This document shows positions 20,535 through 32,399 of a DNA stretch of 64,000 nucleotides, in pieces. The notes under the pieces were generated by a model that saw only the letters and a program-made list of their open reading frames with translations, did no database searches and was not told where the DNA came from. The stretch spans positions 496,001 to 560,000 of the forward strand of contig WEDG01002568.1 of the NCBI GenBank assembly GCA_017591395.1, written 5' to 3'. The position numbers were made by a program, and so were the translations under genes. This stretch comes from Schistocephalus solidus (taxonomy: Eukaryota > Platyhelminthes > Cestoda > Diphyllobothriidea > Diphyllobothriidae). Position 1 is the stretch's first letter, and each line of letters starts with the position of its first letter.

Positions 20535-22556
20535 CCCTACGAATGGTGTGCAAGAAGTCTTTAACTGACTGGTGTCCATGTGATGATTACTGACGATTGA
20601 AAAACTGCACTGTTCTCGACACATATCCGTTTCTCTGTTTCCACGATTTTTAATCTAGCTTAGCCGGTGCAACATTCTTTTCCAGCATTGACCTAGTCAA
20701 AGTCTTCCATCAAATTTCCGTCGCTCCAGAAGATATCTTGAAAACGGTGATTATAACCTCATTTGACATTTTAGAGTTCATCAGGATGTCTTTTGGACTC
20801 CGAAACTCCGCTCAAACCTTTCAACGTTTCATCAACGAAATCCTCCTCAACTTACCCTTGTGTTTGTTTATGTCGATTATGTTATGGTCAAAAGTTCCAG
20901 TGAACAGGAACACCCATAACACCTACTTCTTATTTTCGAACGATTTATCCGATTTGTTGCTCATATTAACGCCTCTAAATGTGTTATTGGTTTTCCCTCG
21001 ATCTTGTTCTAAGAAAACCACGAAGATTCTTACAGTTGTCATCCCATAGACGCCAAGGTTTCAGATTTTCGCGAGTTCCTGACTCCTACTTCTTTCCGAC
21101 AATTACGCCATTTTAAAAACCTTATCAACTTTTATCGTCGTTTCATCCCTCACTGCGCTCAACTCTCACTACTCTCTTATGCGGAAGCGACCGCGAGTTT
21201 TATTTTCCTGACATAACTGTGTACGATTTTTAACGTGTCAAGGAAACCCTTGCGGATAGGACTGTCCTTTCTCACCCTCTAACTGATGCATTGTTGCTGA
21301 CGCCATAGGTGCAGCCCTTCAGCAACAGACGCCCATGGGCATCCAAACCTTGGCCTTCTACTCTGCCAACTGTACAGCCTCCCAAACTCGTTATAGAACT
21401 TTTGGTGAAGAACTTCTCACCATTTCTTTAACCATCACAAATTTTCCCATCTATGTTGAAGGCAGAGAGGTATTTATGTGGACTACAAACCAGTATTAAG
21501 ACTGATATCCGCCAGTGGACTCGTTCGTGTTTGGCTTGTCAGAAGGAACAAATCGGACGGCAAAACAAAGCCCCCATTGACAATTTTCTTGCACTTAACG
21601 CATGCTTTACACATGTGCACATACATCTAGTTGGTCTTTTACCAACACCCCGTGGTTTCTGATGCTTACGTACTGCAATTGACCGATTTACGCGGTGGCC
21701 CATTGCAACTCCACTTTCAAATATAACTCGGTTACTGTCCTCACGCCTTTCGGAACACTGGATCTCCCATTAGGGTTTTTCCTCAACTATCATCACCTAT
21801 CGAGGCCAGCAATTGACATCTAGACTTTTCACTGGCCTTACGGATTACCTCGGATGTTCTCACATACGCACGATGTCCTTCCATCCCTCATCCAACGGTT
21901 TAGTCGACAGTTTTCCCCGTCAACTCAAAGTCTCCCTTTGGGCCTATGACATGTCCTCTCCATGGAGTGAGCATCTGCTCTTGGTCACGCTTGATATCCG
22001 TACTGCCCTCAAACCCGACTTGTAGTTCTTTTCTGCCGAAATTGTTTATGACTCTACCTTTCGGATTCTCGGGAGTTTTTTCGAGCAAAGTCAAAGCTGA
22101 GCCAACAGGGATCTTTCTACTTATGTCCAAAACTTCCTTCGAACAATGGCTAATCTCCGAGCCACTTTTCCAGGTGTTTTGGCAAGTAATTCATGCATCG
22201 ACTCTATCTTGCTAGCGTGTTCTTTTGCGTTTACCCGCGTAGATGGTATTGGTAAGCTACTACAACGGCTCTTTGACGGACCATTTCGAGTTCTATCATG
22301 CACGGACAAGCATTTTAAAATCATCCCTGTTGACCGCACCGAAATTGACTACTTGAAGGTGGCTTATAGCGAGCCTTTTTTAAACCGTCCCAGCAGAACA
22401 GCCTTCTCCACCCGATAATATGCCTCCTGCGATTCCCCAGGTTGGACTCACACCCGATAACTCTGTGCCTTCCCCCACCCCACCTACTCCAGTCCTTACG
22501 CGCAGTGGTCATCATTTCCATTCCCCTGATCGATACCAACTTCTAAATTATGCCTA
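20535..22556 (+). pseudogene. pol: Gypsy pol remnant (RT, RNase H, integrase), gag and protease missing
   Basis: Multiple stops and frameshifts. In order: an RT N-terminal piece KKSLTDWCPCDDY near 20550, IDLVKVFHQISVAPEDI near 20690, RMSFGLRNSAQTFQRFINE (20785-20850), with the YxDD site degraded (FMSIM). The connection has FRQLRHFKNLINFYRRFIPH near 21090. RNase H keeps AIGAALQQQ and FYSANCTASQTRYRTFGEEL near 21310-21415. The integrase zinc-binding end RQWTRSCLACQKEQIGRQNK is near 21510, and the core keeps HPSSNGLVDSF near 21880. The C-terminus ends in LTRSGHHFHSPDRY (about 22496-22540). Gag and protease are deleted: the RT starts about 220 bp after the primer site. Confidence 0.8.
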
Positions 22557-22602
22557 ACACTTCTATGGTTTCTTTACATTGCATTTTGAATTCTGTTCTC
22601 CT

Positions 22603-22615
22603 AGGAGGGGAAGCA
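22603..22615 (+). other. Gypsy polypurine tract
   Basis: AGGAGGGGAAGCA immediately precedes the 3' LTR, as expected for plus-strand priming. Confidence 0.6.
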
Positions 22616-22616
22616 T

Positions 22617-22795
22617 TGTGGTGACAAAAAGCATTTTGTTAAATTAGTGACAAAAATATTCCCTTAATGACCGATACACAACCTTTGTAGAATTTGACAA
22701 GTTACGTTTTTTTGAATAGTTATTTTCTTCTCACTTTTCCTGACGCATTGAACTTTGCGGATGGTATTCACCCTACGTATGTAGATGGATTCATT
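22617..22795 (+). repeat. Gypsy-type 3' LTR, internally deleted
   Basis: Matches both ends of the 5' LTR but lacks its central ~490 bp. The right end is not sharply defined because the expected CTACA end is not clear. Confidence 0.6.
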
Positions 22796-25700
22796 TTCAG
22801 CTTTCTCATGCCACTCTGATCAGTCTGTCACGTTGATTGGATTTTGAGAGTACTGGGCTTAATAACTGCCGATAAACAATATTGATTTGATAAACTGAAA
22901 GATCAGGAATCTGGGACTCTACTACAATCTATTTATTCTAACATGTAGTTGCGATCTCAGTTGGTAGCGTTCGTTATGCAATCAGTTTATATTCAACGAT
23001 TTCTCATGTTAATGGTTATTTTTTTACCTATGCTATATAATTCCCATTTATGAGGAGCATAATGTTGTTTCACGCATTTTCAGATATATTATTTTTAAAT
23101 ACCGTATGTAATTTTTTGTCCTATTGATGTTAAATTAATGTTAATGTTTTGTACGTTGACAATTCGAATACAATAATTACGCTATCTCACCAAACGTAAA
23201 AATAAATTATGAAATGTACTTTCAATTCAAATATATTACTTAATAAGTGTTACTATGGAGCAACACAATCGCACGATAAGTCAGTCACTTAAGCATACTG
23301 GCACTCTAGCAAGAACACTCTCTGGTGTCGATAAAACTACATTCTGTAAAAGGGGAATAATTTAATATAATTGTTTTGCAGCGTAAAAAAATCTCCTTTA
23401 ATTTTTTATTTAAGAAAAAACCTTTCTGTTTTTAAACAGTCTAGTTTTTGCATTTTTAGGACCGTAAAATGTCCGCTTCGTAAGGCACCGTATCAGTATA
23501 TTTGCTAATGCTGCTTATAAAGCTTACAATTTGGTTCACATCCAGTGCCAAATTTTGTTAGTAGTATGCTACGTCTTCGAAATGGCCTGGAGATAGGTCT
23601 GTATCTATTAAGACAAAAGTTAAGCAGCATGTAGTTTGGATGTTAGGAATGAAAATCTACTCGCACGTTGGGTTCAAAATTATCCGCGAATAGAACATTT
23701 TTAAAGGAACGATGCTCGTTTTCAATTAAATAAGGTTGGAGAAGCCGCACGTAAATGCATGTATATGTGCAAGCACTGTTCCTACTTAGCATATTTCAAT
23801 GCCTAAAAGCTCCGCAAATTAATGAGAAAAATGATCTTTCTTATTGTAGGCGCATTTTGAAGACAGGCATTTCAGTAGATCGAAAAGAGGCTCCTTAAAA
23901 GCCATCATCCTGATGATAATTAAATATATTGAACTGGTTATTACTTACTTAACCCTATTTGGGTAAGCTTTTCAAATCACAAATACATTTCAACATGTTG
24001 AGTTACGTTCTAGGAGAAAGAAAATTTACTCTATTTATAAGTGAATGTGTCCGAAATTTGTAGACTTTTTTTACATGAAATGGTCACCTTTTCGAATCCC
24101 TTCCTGAATTAACTAAGAAAATGTTGCAATTTTTCCAAATTAGAGCTTCAGAGAAACAGCATTGTAGTACATTTTTCTTTTGTGACCTAAATGGATTTGC
24201 GGCTCCCTTTAAAATACATGTGTACCGAAAATCTCAGAAGCGTACTCTAAAAAAGACTATGCAAATAAAAAAAAATGCCGTCTTTATAATATTCAATTTA
24301 ATAAGCAGTACTCAACAACTTCTGCGCGGATCTGAAGCCTACCTTAATGCCTGCTAAAGTTTAGGTTAAGTGTGGGAATGTGTGCTTAATCGGTGGTTAT
24401 TACTGTTATAAGACATTTCAAGGACGTAGATGCTGTCAGAGAAGTTTTATTGCATTTCTTTTTTTTCAAAAATATGTAGGCCACAACCTCTTGTCGTGCA
24501 TTTATCAGATCTAACTTAGTCTTGATTGAATTTTCTGTGTCCAGCGAATGCTACTGCCGTAGGCATTCACCCTCATTTATAATGTTAATTTACTGTGCAG
24601 TTTTAATGTACTACTGATTTAATAGTGGCACCATTTTTCACAGAACATTTTGTTTAAATTTAAATATTTGAACGTTTTGCACAAGTGTTTCATGTATTTG
24701 TTTTTAACTCAGTCCATTAACTCTTCAGAATAGGTAGTTTATCTTATGCCGCATTTATTTTAGTATGGAAGATACGGCCCATTGTCTAATTAAGTACGTC
24801 TTTCATGCGATACGCATTTCCAAAGTGAAGATATAATATTTTTAGAAAACCGTGCTGGTACTTGGAAGTTCCACAAGCTTCATTACTAAAATCGGGATTA
24901 AGGTAATTGAATCTGAACTGTAGCTCTCAGTTAGGAATCTTTCCTTTTATTAATATATGTAACATAAAGTTTGCTCCGTAAAGTTTACGGTTATGGCACT
25001 GGCTCCTTATATACTTTTGAGCAAGTTAACCATTTGTTCAGTTTTGACTGCCTCATCAACTAAAATATAACTCACAGATAACTTTTTCTGCTAAATATAA
25101 TTGAGGAATTGTAATGAGAGAGGTTTTTGAATAAGAACTAATTTTTATGCCGATGCTTTGTTGTATCCTGAGGTTATTGCATAAAATTGAATTAACATTC
25201 TTGCAAAATTACATTACGTTCACAAAATTTCTGTGATGCGTCACATTTCCGTAGTGGTTGTAGTGTTGTACGAATTTTTGGAGTGACGCCCCAAGAAATG
25301 GATTCAGTTAATTGTTACGAACCTTTTCATTCATTGTCATTCCTTTTTTCAAGTCATTTGATAAGCATACGTTGCTTCAGTTCGGAAAACGTGGAGGGTT
25401 GCCTGGTCCTTAGAATGTGAGAAAACGCAGTATTCCCCATATGATGAAAACTGTTACACATGCATGCCACTACTAATACAAATTATTCATTTTATTCTCA
25501 TGTCTTATTATTAATGAAAAGTATTTAAATGTGTACTAACGAACAAGATACGAAGAAAATCACCTATTATTCTGAAATAACTTTTGGTTTTTATTGAGAA
25601 TTCTAGTATTCTTCTGTGAGAGAGGATATAAGGATATGTTATTCAATTTATCGTACGCAGGCACATATGATAACCATATTAAACGGTTATTATATTACCT

Positions 25701-25945
25701 GCATACTTATCTTCCTCTTTTCAGTACAAACTCGACAACGTACTGATAATAAGAGGATTTTGCTTCTGTATCCGAGCTTCTTTTAAAATGCACAGAGCAC
25801 TCATCCTTGTTAATATTACAGGCAATTGGAAAGTTATTTGATTTAAGTGTTGATTAATCGTATAGGAGCTATAAAATTAGAAGTTGAGAAACCTTGCAAC
25901 TGCAGAACCAAATACTTAGCCCAAAATGGGTTCAATTAATTGCAC
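22796..25945. other. No gene recognised, very AT-rich
   Basis: About 3.1 kb of AT-rich sequence with no motif I can assign. A loose resemblance to repeat family B occurs near 24200-24350. Confidence 0.4.
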
Positions 25946-25949
25946 CAAG

Positions 25950-26195
25950 TTAGACGGTCTCACTGTGGGTGATAAGAACTTTCGACTTTTTATCAACATG
26001 TTGCGGTTTCAACCCTCCGGTTGGTATGGTTGGCTGCTGAAGGCTAATGAGCCAGAAATGGGCATTCCGCCCTACTTTGTCTTTAATGTTACTAGCCGCT
26101 GTGTGGCTGCTGGCGGGGCTCGAGAGTGAGCCACGAGGCAGAGGGGGACAAGTGAGTCCCATTAGCGATCGTTGAACGTTCATCAATGGGTGTTA
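25950..26195 (+). repeat. SINE family 1 copy, diverged
   Basis: A degraded tRNA head (GTTTCAACCC B box) is followed by GGTTGGCTG.TGAAGGCTAATGAGCCAGAAAT, GTGGCTGCTGGCGGGGCTCGAG and GATCGTTGAACGTTCAT. The hammerhead core at about 26029-26076 has CTGCTGA, so it is predicted inactive. Confidence 0.75.
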
Positions 26196-27700
26196 GATTT
26201 TCTTGTTTCCTTGAAGTTTTGAAATAAAATTTGGCCGTGGATTTTGTTGGAGTTGGTGGGGTGGCAGTGTTGCAACCTAGTTTTTGGTTTCGCCTTAATT
26301 ATGTTTTTACCAAACTAGCAATTGGCCAAGTTTCAGCTGGGTGAAGAGGCCATGATTTATACTGTGGCATACTGCAGTCCGACGTTTCCTATAAAGATTC
26401 CACATTGTGTTCTCCTTTCTCTCTATTTGTCTGAGTAATTGCATCTGACAAAGACCTCCTGCCTACTTCTGTATGTCTTGTTTACACATGGATAATTCAT
26501 TGTAACGAAGGTTTCATCTCCGGGTGTGTCCTAAGTTCAGCGCAGAATTTGGGCCAGCGTAGCCAAGCTAGGAAGGTCCTTTCCAGACTTCGGATTAGTA
26601 ATTCGTCGTCACGTCTTTTAACTTGATGAAAACGCTGTCCTGCGCTGCACTTAAATCAAGCCGAACGATGCTTTCTCCCTGTGTGAATGCAATTGTCCTT
26701 ACTGGTCCTATATAACTCTCTGTACTAATGCTCGATCATAAACAGTTAAAATTCTTGTCAGTCGCAAACAGAGTTATTTTTATAAAACAGTTTAAGTCAT
26801 TCAGAATTGGCATTAGCATAGTAAATAGCAAAAATGCCAAGTGGAATTTCCATTTCACTTGTTTAACTGTCTGGAAATTGTATAGTTTCATGAAGAAGAA
26901 TATTTATAAATTAAGCGTAAGCATTCACCATCCTCCTCTGAAAAATTTAAGAGACCCCACGTTCTAAAGTGGATTCTATGGATATTTTACGTAAATGAAA
27001 GTAAAACCGAAGGCTTGGGAAAGAGCTTAATTTAATTCTGCCCATATCTTCCTAAATTGTGAAATTCCCTATATTTTTTGTTTTTTACTTTGAAGTCCAT
27101 GTGAGTAGACACGTATAAGATAACATTTCTGATTTGATGAAAGTCAGAAGTCTACATTTTACGCATTTCATTATTTTTTACGGGTCTAAAAGTTATTTGA
27201 TGAGGTGGCGAAAAACGAGCTGTATTTTCTGTTAGAAAATAGGTTGACAGTGTTGCTTTCGTCCATTTTAACTGCTCATTCGGCCAATTAGCGTTCATTA
27301 GAAATTCTTGCAGTGGACAGATTGTTTGATGAAACCACCCTCTCAGCGCTCATGCTAAATTGTTGGTTTCCTTGTACCACCACAGCGAACCACTATTACT
27401 GTATGCATCAGCCAATCATAAAAACGACCCAAAGTATTGTAATTGGGGCACTGGCTGCTTTAAAATGACAATGTGCTGCCCACAGAACTTTCAAAATCAA
27501 CCAGTTTTGGCGATAAATGACATGATAACTATCTCCAACCGCCCCTACTTTCCCGACCTTGCAGCCGGTGTTCTCATATTCTTTCCCAACAATGAGAAAA
27601 ACCTAAATGGTAAGCGTTTGACAAGGTAGAAGAGGTTAAGAAAAACTAATAGAACCAACTAACAGCATTAGTTCATTAGAAGACAAAAGGTGTTTTCAAC
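26196..27700. other. No gene recognised
   Basis: AT-rich. A frame at 27360-27629 lies just 5' of the LINE and might be 5' element sequence but shows no motif. Confidence 0.35.
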
Positions 27701-27709
27701 ACTGAAGAC

Positions 27710-28060
27710 ATGAACCACTTTCATGAACTCCTGAACAATATGCTGGAACCTAATACGTCGAATGAACTGGAAAAAGCCTTCCGCCTTGGAAAACGGCCCG
27801 AAAGCCAATCTGAATCAACACGTCCTAGGCCTCTAAAAGTTATCTTGACCAGTAGCCAGGAAGCCAGTCTCATTCGGTCGAGGCGCTTTAAGTTAAAAAA
27901 CTCAAACCCTGGAGTTTTTTTTCAACAGGACTTCTCACCTGCGGAGCGGAACAAATGCCATCAACTTGTTCTCGAACTAAGACGGCGGCTCAGCGAGGGG
28001 AAACAAATTTGGTTATTTACAACAACCAAGTGATCCATCGTCCATTGTTCTCCCCCTAGA
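27710..28060 (+). pseudogene. CR1-like LINE ORF1 C-terminal remnant
   Basis: Reads KAFRLGKRPES, then RPLKVILTSSQEASLIRSRR, FFQQDFSPAERNKCHQLVLE and LRRRLSEGK. This is the FRLGK...R...D.SP.ER......L..ELK-R arrangement seen at the end of ORF1 in CR1-like LINEs. A one-base frameshift near 27995 moves the natural continuation (NLVIYNNQVIHR) to another frame. The N-terminal part and any zinc knuckles are absent. It precedes the endonuclease frame by about 50 bp, as expected for an ORF1/ORF2 junction. Confidence 0.6.
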
Positions 28061-28106
28061 GAGGCCCGTTCCGGATTACCACGCAGTTGGCCCAGTAAAC
28101 AGGGGC

Positions 28107-29165
28107 TTGCGCCCGACTGTTAGAACTTTCCGAGCAAACCGCAAACTAACATTCCTGTACACCAATGCACAGAGTATATTATCGAAGCTCGACGAGCTTA
28201 AGATTCATGTCTGCGATCTATCTCCAGATATAATTTCCGTAACAGAAACTTGGTTGTCCCAACACGTGGACGACCGAGAGGTAACTATGGCTGGCTACCA
28301 CCTTTTTAGAAAAGACAGGAAAGAGCGTCAAGGAGGTGGCGTACTCACATACGTGAAAAGCGAACTTACAGTTTTAGACAAAACTTATAAACTCGCGTCT
28401 ACTTCCGAGGCGATATGGCTATCCGTAAAAGTGCCAGGTACATCAAGTCTAGAGGTCCTGACAGTCTACCGCCCACCGAGAAGAGACCCCGTAGCCGATG
28501 CTTACCTGCTAAAGGAGCTTGAAAAGATTGCTACACGGTTGGATATCCTGATCATGGGTGACTTCAATGCGCCTCACATCGACTGAAGCTCGACCTGCGC
28601 ACATAGTTCTGATATAGCCTTTGACGGTTGTTTTCTGAGCACGACGCTAAAGCTACGTCTCACACAGCACGTCACTTTTCCAACCAGGGTGCGCGAAGGA
28701 CAACAGGCCAATTGCCTGGACCTAGTTCTCACGAAGTCGCACGACAGCATCGACGAAGTGTCATGTCTACCGCCGCTAGGCAAAAGTGACCACGTGGTAC
28801 TGCGATGGGAGTACTCACTATTTTTCTATACCAGCAAGACCCACAACAATCAGAAGGAATATATGGCAAGGCGATTTCGGTGGAATGAGGGCCGAACTCA
28901 TGCGCACTCAGTGGGAACCTTTATTCTTTGGAAACATAACCGAGGACTGGGAAACGTTCCGGGACATACTGCACAGGCTCATCGAAAATCACTGTCCGAT
29001 TTGAGAAAAAGGTTAACCAAAAGACCGCGATGGCTTACGCAGGCCTTAAAAATCGAAGTTTACAAAAAGCGGAGTTTGTGGAAAAAAATCGCTTACGGAC
29101 GGAACACCTGCATCTCTAAATGCGTACAAAATGCAGAGAAATCGGGTCAAGGGCCTTATTTTTAG
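28107..29165 (+). pseudogene. CR1-like LINE ORF2 endonuclease domain, broken
   Basis: APE-type endonuclease. The N-terminal motif LYTNAQSILSKLDEL has Asn20. ISVTETWL has the catalytic Glu47, GYHLFRKDR and GGGVLTYVK follow, then VYRPP and GDFNAPHID (residues 151-159). A TGA at 28584-28586 then replaces the Trp expected after HID. The same frame resumes with QANCLDLVLTKS and LGKSDHVVL, the Asp-His end of the domain (about 28700-28800). Another frameshift occurs near 28880, and the continuation is split over two frames to 29165. Role: nicks target DNA for target-primed reverse transcription. Defective as it stands. Confidence 0.85.
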
Positions 29166-29469
29166 AACAAGACAGGCTTTCGAAGTGGACCTGCTGAACC
29201 GGGCCACCGTGAACCCGAAACTGTTTTACGGTTACCTCAGGCAGAATACACGGAACAAGGATCGATACCCCTGCTGAGGACCGCCAAGGGCATAGACCTT
29301 ACTGGAGACGGTGCGAAGGCTGATCATCTTTCGGAATTTTTCCAGTCGTTTTTCACAAAGGAAACGAGAAACGATCACCCTACCGATGGCTTCGAAGTGG
29401 ATGCAATAGTCCGAGACTGTTAATTTCACCGAGACTACTGTCCTCAAAGGAACTTTTTGGGGTTAAAAG

Positions 29470-30950
29470 GAATCTAAGTCTCCGGGTCCGGATGAAGTAC
29501 CTGCCAAGCTGTTGAAAGAGCTCGCGAGAGAGTTGGCGAAAAACCACTCTCTACGCTTTTCCAAACATCCTTCCAAACCGGAAGTCTACCAGCCGACTGG
29601 AAATCCGCATGGATTACGCCGCTTTATAAGGTTGGAAGCCGGGTCTCTGCAAGCAATTATCGACCGGTCAGCCTAACTTCAGTTTGCTGCAAAATCATGG
29701 AAAAAATAATTTAGCAACAACTAATGCAGTTCTTCGAACATAACAATCTGCTATCCGAAGCCCAGCACGGTTTCCGTAGAGGTAGATCCTGCGTCAAAAA
29801 TTTGCTCTATTGTTTAGAACGTTGGACTGAAGCGGTCGATAGTGGAAATATGGTGCATGCAGTCTATATAGACTTCAAAAAGGCTTTTGATAGCGTTCCG
29901 CACCATCGCCTTCTTTATAAACACAACCGCATAGGCGTAAGAGGTAGACTTCTGACATGGATAGAAAACTTCTTAACTGGCCGCTCACAAACTGTCCATA
30001 TCAGCGACAAACAGTCGACTAAAGTTGAGGTTGAGAGTGGTGTTCCCCGAGGCTCTGTTCTCGGCCCTATTTTGTTCATTGTCTACATCAACGATTGTGC
30101 CAACGAACTGGACTGTGATATTGCCATGTTTGCCGATGATCTCAAACTTTGGCGCGTCATTCAAACTGCGGCTGATGAAGAGAACTTGCAGGCAAACTTA
30201 AATCGACTCCAGAAATGGTCAAATGACTGGCTCTTGCCGTTTAATGAGAGCAAGTGCAACATCATACGAGTCGGGAAAAGCAATATTTCGAACCTTACGG
30301 TTTACAGTCTGAATGGCATTCCATTGAAAGAAGTGGATGTCCAAAAGGACCTTGGAGTCTGCATCACGCCCTCGCTTAAACCCTCCCTACATTGCGCAAA
30401 GGTAGCGAAGTCAGCCATGTCGATTCTGTACCTCGTTAAACGAGCTTTTGCAGCCTTCACTACCGACTGCTTCGCTAAAGTCTTCGGAACATTCGTGCGG
30501 CCACAGTTGGAGTCCGCTATCCAAGCTCGGAGACCCTGGGCGGCGAAGGACATCAACATCCTCAAAAATGTCCAAAGGCGAGCAACCAAACTTGTCCTTG
30601 GACATGGCTCACAGCCTTATGAAACACGGCTGTCGAGTCTCAATCTCTTTCCCTTGCACTATAGACAGCTTCGGGGGTACCTGATACTAACATTCCGCAT
30701 ACTACGCGTCCAGGACTGTTGTCTCGTCCCAGGGGATTTCTTCGAGTTAGCAAAAACAACGAACTTGAGAGGTCATCCTCTCACATTACGTGTGACTGGA
30801 GCAAGGCTAGACACTCGGAAGTAATTCTTCTCCAAAAGAGTAGTCGAAGCTTGGAATAGTCTTCCTCTGGATGTTGTTATGTCGGACTCCTTGGAGGTTT
30901 TTAAGCGAAAGTTAGATCGATATAATGGTGCGAGCTACAACACTAACTGA
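29470..30950 (+). pseudogene. CR1-like LINE ORF2 reverse transcriptase
   Basis: A frame-broken N-terminal part has KSPGPDEVPAKLLKELA near 29475 and ASNYRPVSLTS near 29650. From 29724 a 366-codon open frame carries the RT core: QHGFRRGRSC, motif A YIDFKKAFDSVPH (first catalytic Asp at residue 50), motif B SGVPRGSVLGPILF (105-118) and motif C FADD (136-139). A C-terminal LINE domain follows. A TAA at 30822-30824 is followed by the same frame (RVVEAWNSLPLDVV, then FKRKLD) to a stop at 30948-30950, so one nonsense change removed the tail. This is the longest frame in the window. All three catalytic Asp are present, but the protein is incomplete at both ends. Confidence 0.9.
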
Positions 30951-31039
30951 AAGCTGCAAGTGTGACGTCAGAAAATAAGGCATTTATGATACATCTAGTT
31001 ATATTTGAGAAACATTTCTTTATGTTTGTTATTTTCGTT

Positions 31040-31257
31040 CGAGGGCTTGCATTCTCCCATTGTTCCCATGCTGGAGTCCTCAAAGTCGTCGCTGCTTAAC
31101 TTATTTGCACACTTTGGTGACACCGTGAGTGTTCGCATCAGCTGGACCTGGCGACCGTCGTCCATGAGGTGTATGAACGTTCTCCCTTGGTTCGAACCGC
31201 AATGGACCGATGATGATCTGGACATATGTTTCCGCCTTTTAAATCCCTCAACGGACT
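31040..31257 (-). CDS. Weak exon candidate on the minus strand
   Basis: A charged, protein-like minus-strand frame (RTFIHLMDDGRQVQLMRT, LSSDDFEDSSMG) starts after a fair acceptor (CTCCCTTGCTGATTGCAG, boundary at 31257). No clear donor. An overlapping plus-strand frame of similar length exists, so this may be chance or the 3' region of the LINE. Confidence 0.2.
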
Positions 31258-31259
31258 CT

Positions 31260-32205
31260 GCAATCAGCAAGGGAGAATCTGGCTGATTCATGTGACCTCC
31301 GAAATGCCCCCCGTTGGACCCCCTCTCAAGGGCGACAGTTTTTTCTCCTAAATATCACCGGGAGTTTTTTTTACTGTCTGCTCTTTTTCAACTATGTTCC
31401 ACTATGTTGGCCTCGCCAAAATATCGAGATACTATTTTTTTGATACCACAACTCCCATGTACAAATAGGGAATTCAAAGGTGACTCACCTACATCTCCCT
31501 AAAATATACTGATACTGATACCTGTTGATGCAACTGCATATCAACAGCATTGTAAAGGGGCTTAATGTTCTTGAAATGTCATCCTAAAAAATACTTCTCA
31601 TTTTTGTGTATGACCTCGTATTTTTGCGAAATCCTTGCATAATTGTGAAGGTAGAGTAAAGATAAAAACAATATTATGTATTTGCCAATAATATTCACGA
31701 TAAAAATCAAACTTTTTGGAAATGCATGTGTACGGAGAAGGGTTAAAATTGTATTTTTTGATGATACTGTCACAACCATTGACGTGGATTGGTTTGAAAC
31801 AATAAAGCGCAAAAATCACAACACTGATTGTACGTACTCTCTTGATTGAAAATGTCATTATTTTCAGAAAAAAAACTTTGAACTCTAAAATAAAGTGAAT
31901 TGAATAAGATCACAACCGAGATTAACAAATGGTAAGTTCACAACCGTAACAGTCATCAAGACACAACCGAGGGATCGAGGTGAGACGGTAGAATAAATTT
32001 ATAGAGCTCTCCATGGACTCGCAACCACTGATATACGCGTGTTTTGCACTTATGTCTCCTGGCGTGCGCTACACACAGAAATTACGCTTAAAAATCACCG
32101 AGTGATCTTATATAAGAATAATTGATCAAAGGCGTTGTAGAACCGCAGTAGACACGCACAACGCCGATCAGCACCTATGAACTGAAAAATGCCATTGGCT
32201 TCACA
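31260..32205. other. No gene recognised
   Basis: AT-rich sequence between the two weak exon candidates. Confidence 0.35.
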
Positions 32206-32211
32206 ACATAC

Positions 32212-32391
32212 TCAGAATCAGGGCGCTGATTATTTTCAAAAAATGGAGGTATTCGGGGAATCTGGCTGAGGATGTCTGTCTGAAGTACTCCATGGAGTCT
32301 TTCAAATCACTCTTATTTCGTAACCTGGCCTCCTTTGTCTGCTCTGCTTCTCTTGTCGTCTCCTTTTGTGGTTTTACCTGGCAGCTGGCAT
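32212..32391 (-). CDS. Candidate internal exon, minus strand
   Basis: On the minus strand a TTTCATTGTGTTTTACAG acceptor precedes exactly 180 bases that stay open in one frame. The peptide is hydrophilic (KETTREAEQTKEARLRNKSD, FRQTSSARFPEYLHF), and the segment ends at a GTATGT donor (32211-32206). The exon would be symmetric (phase 1 at both ends). No domain is recognised. Splice signals were judged by eye, so a chance combination in non-coding DNA cannot be excluded. Confidence 0.3.
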
Positions 32392-32399
32392 CTGTAAAA

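Noticed and set aside
28584..28586. TGA read as Trp (variant genetic code)
   Set aside because: TGA replaces a conserved Trp once, but the same LINE has several frameshifts and a TAA, so ordinary decay explains it; flatworm nuclear genes use the standard stops.
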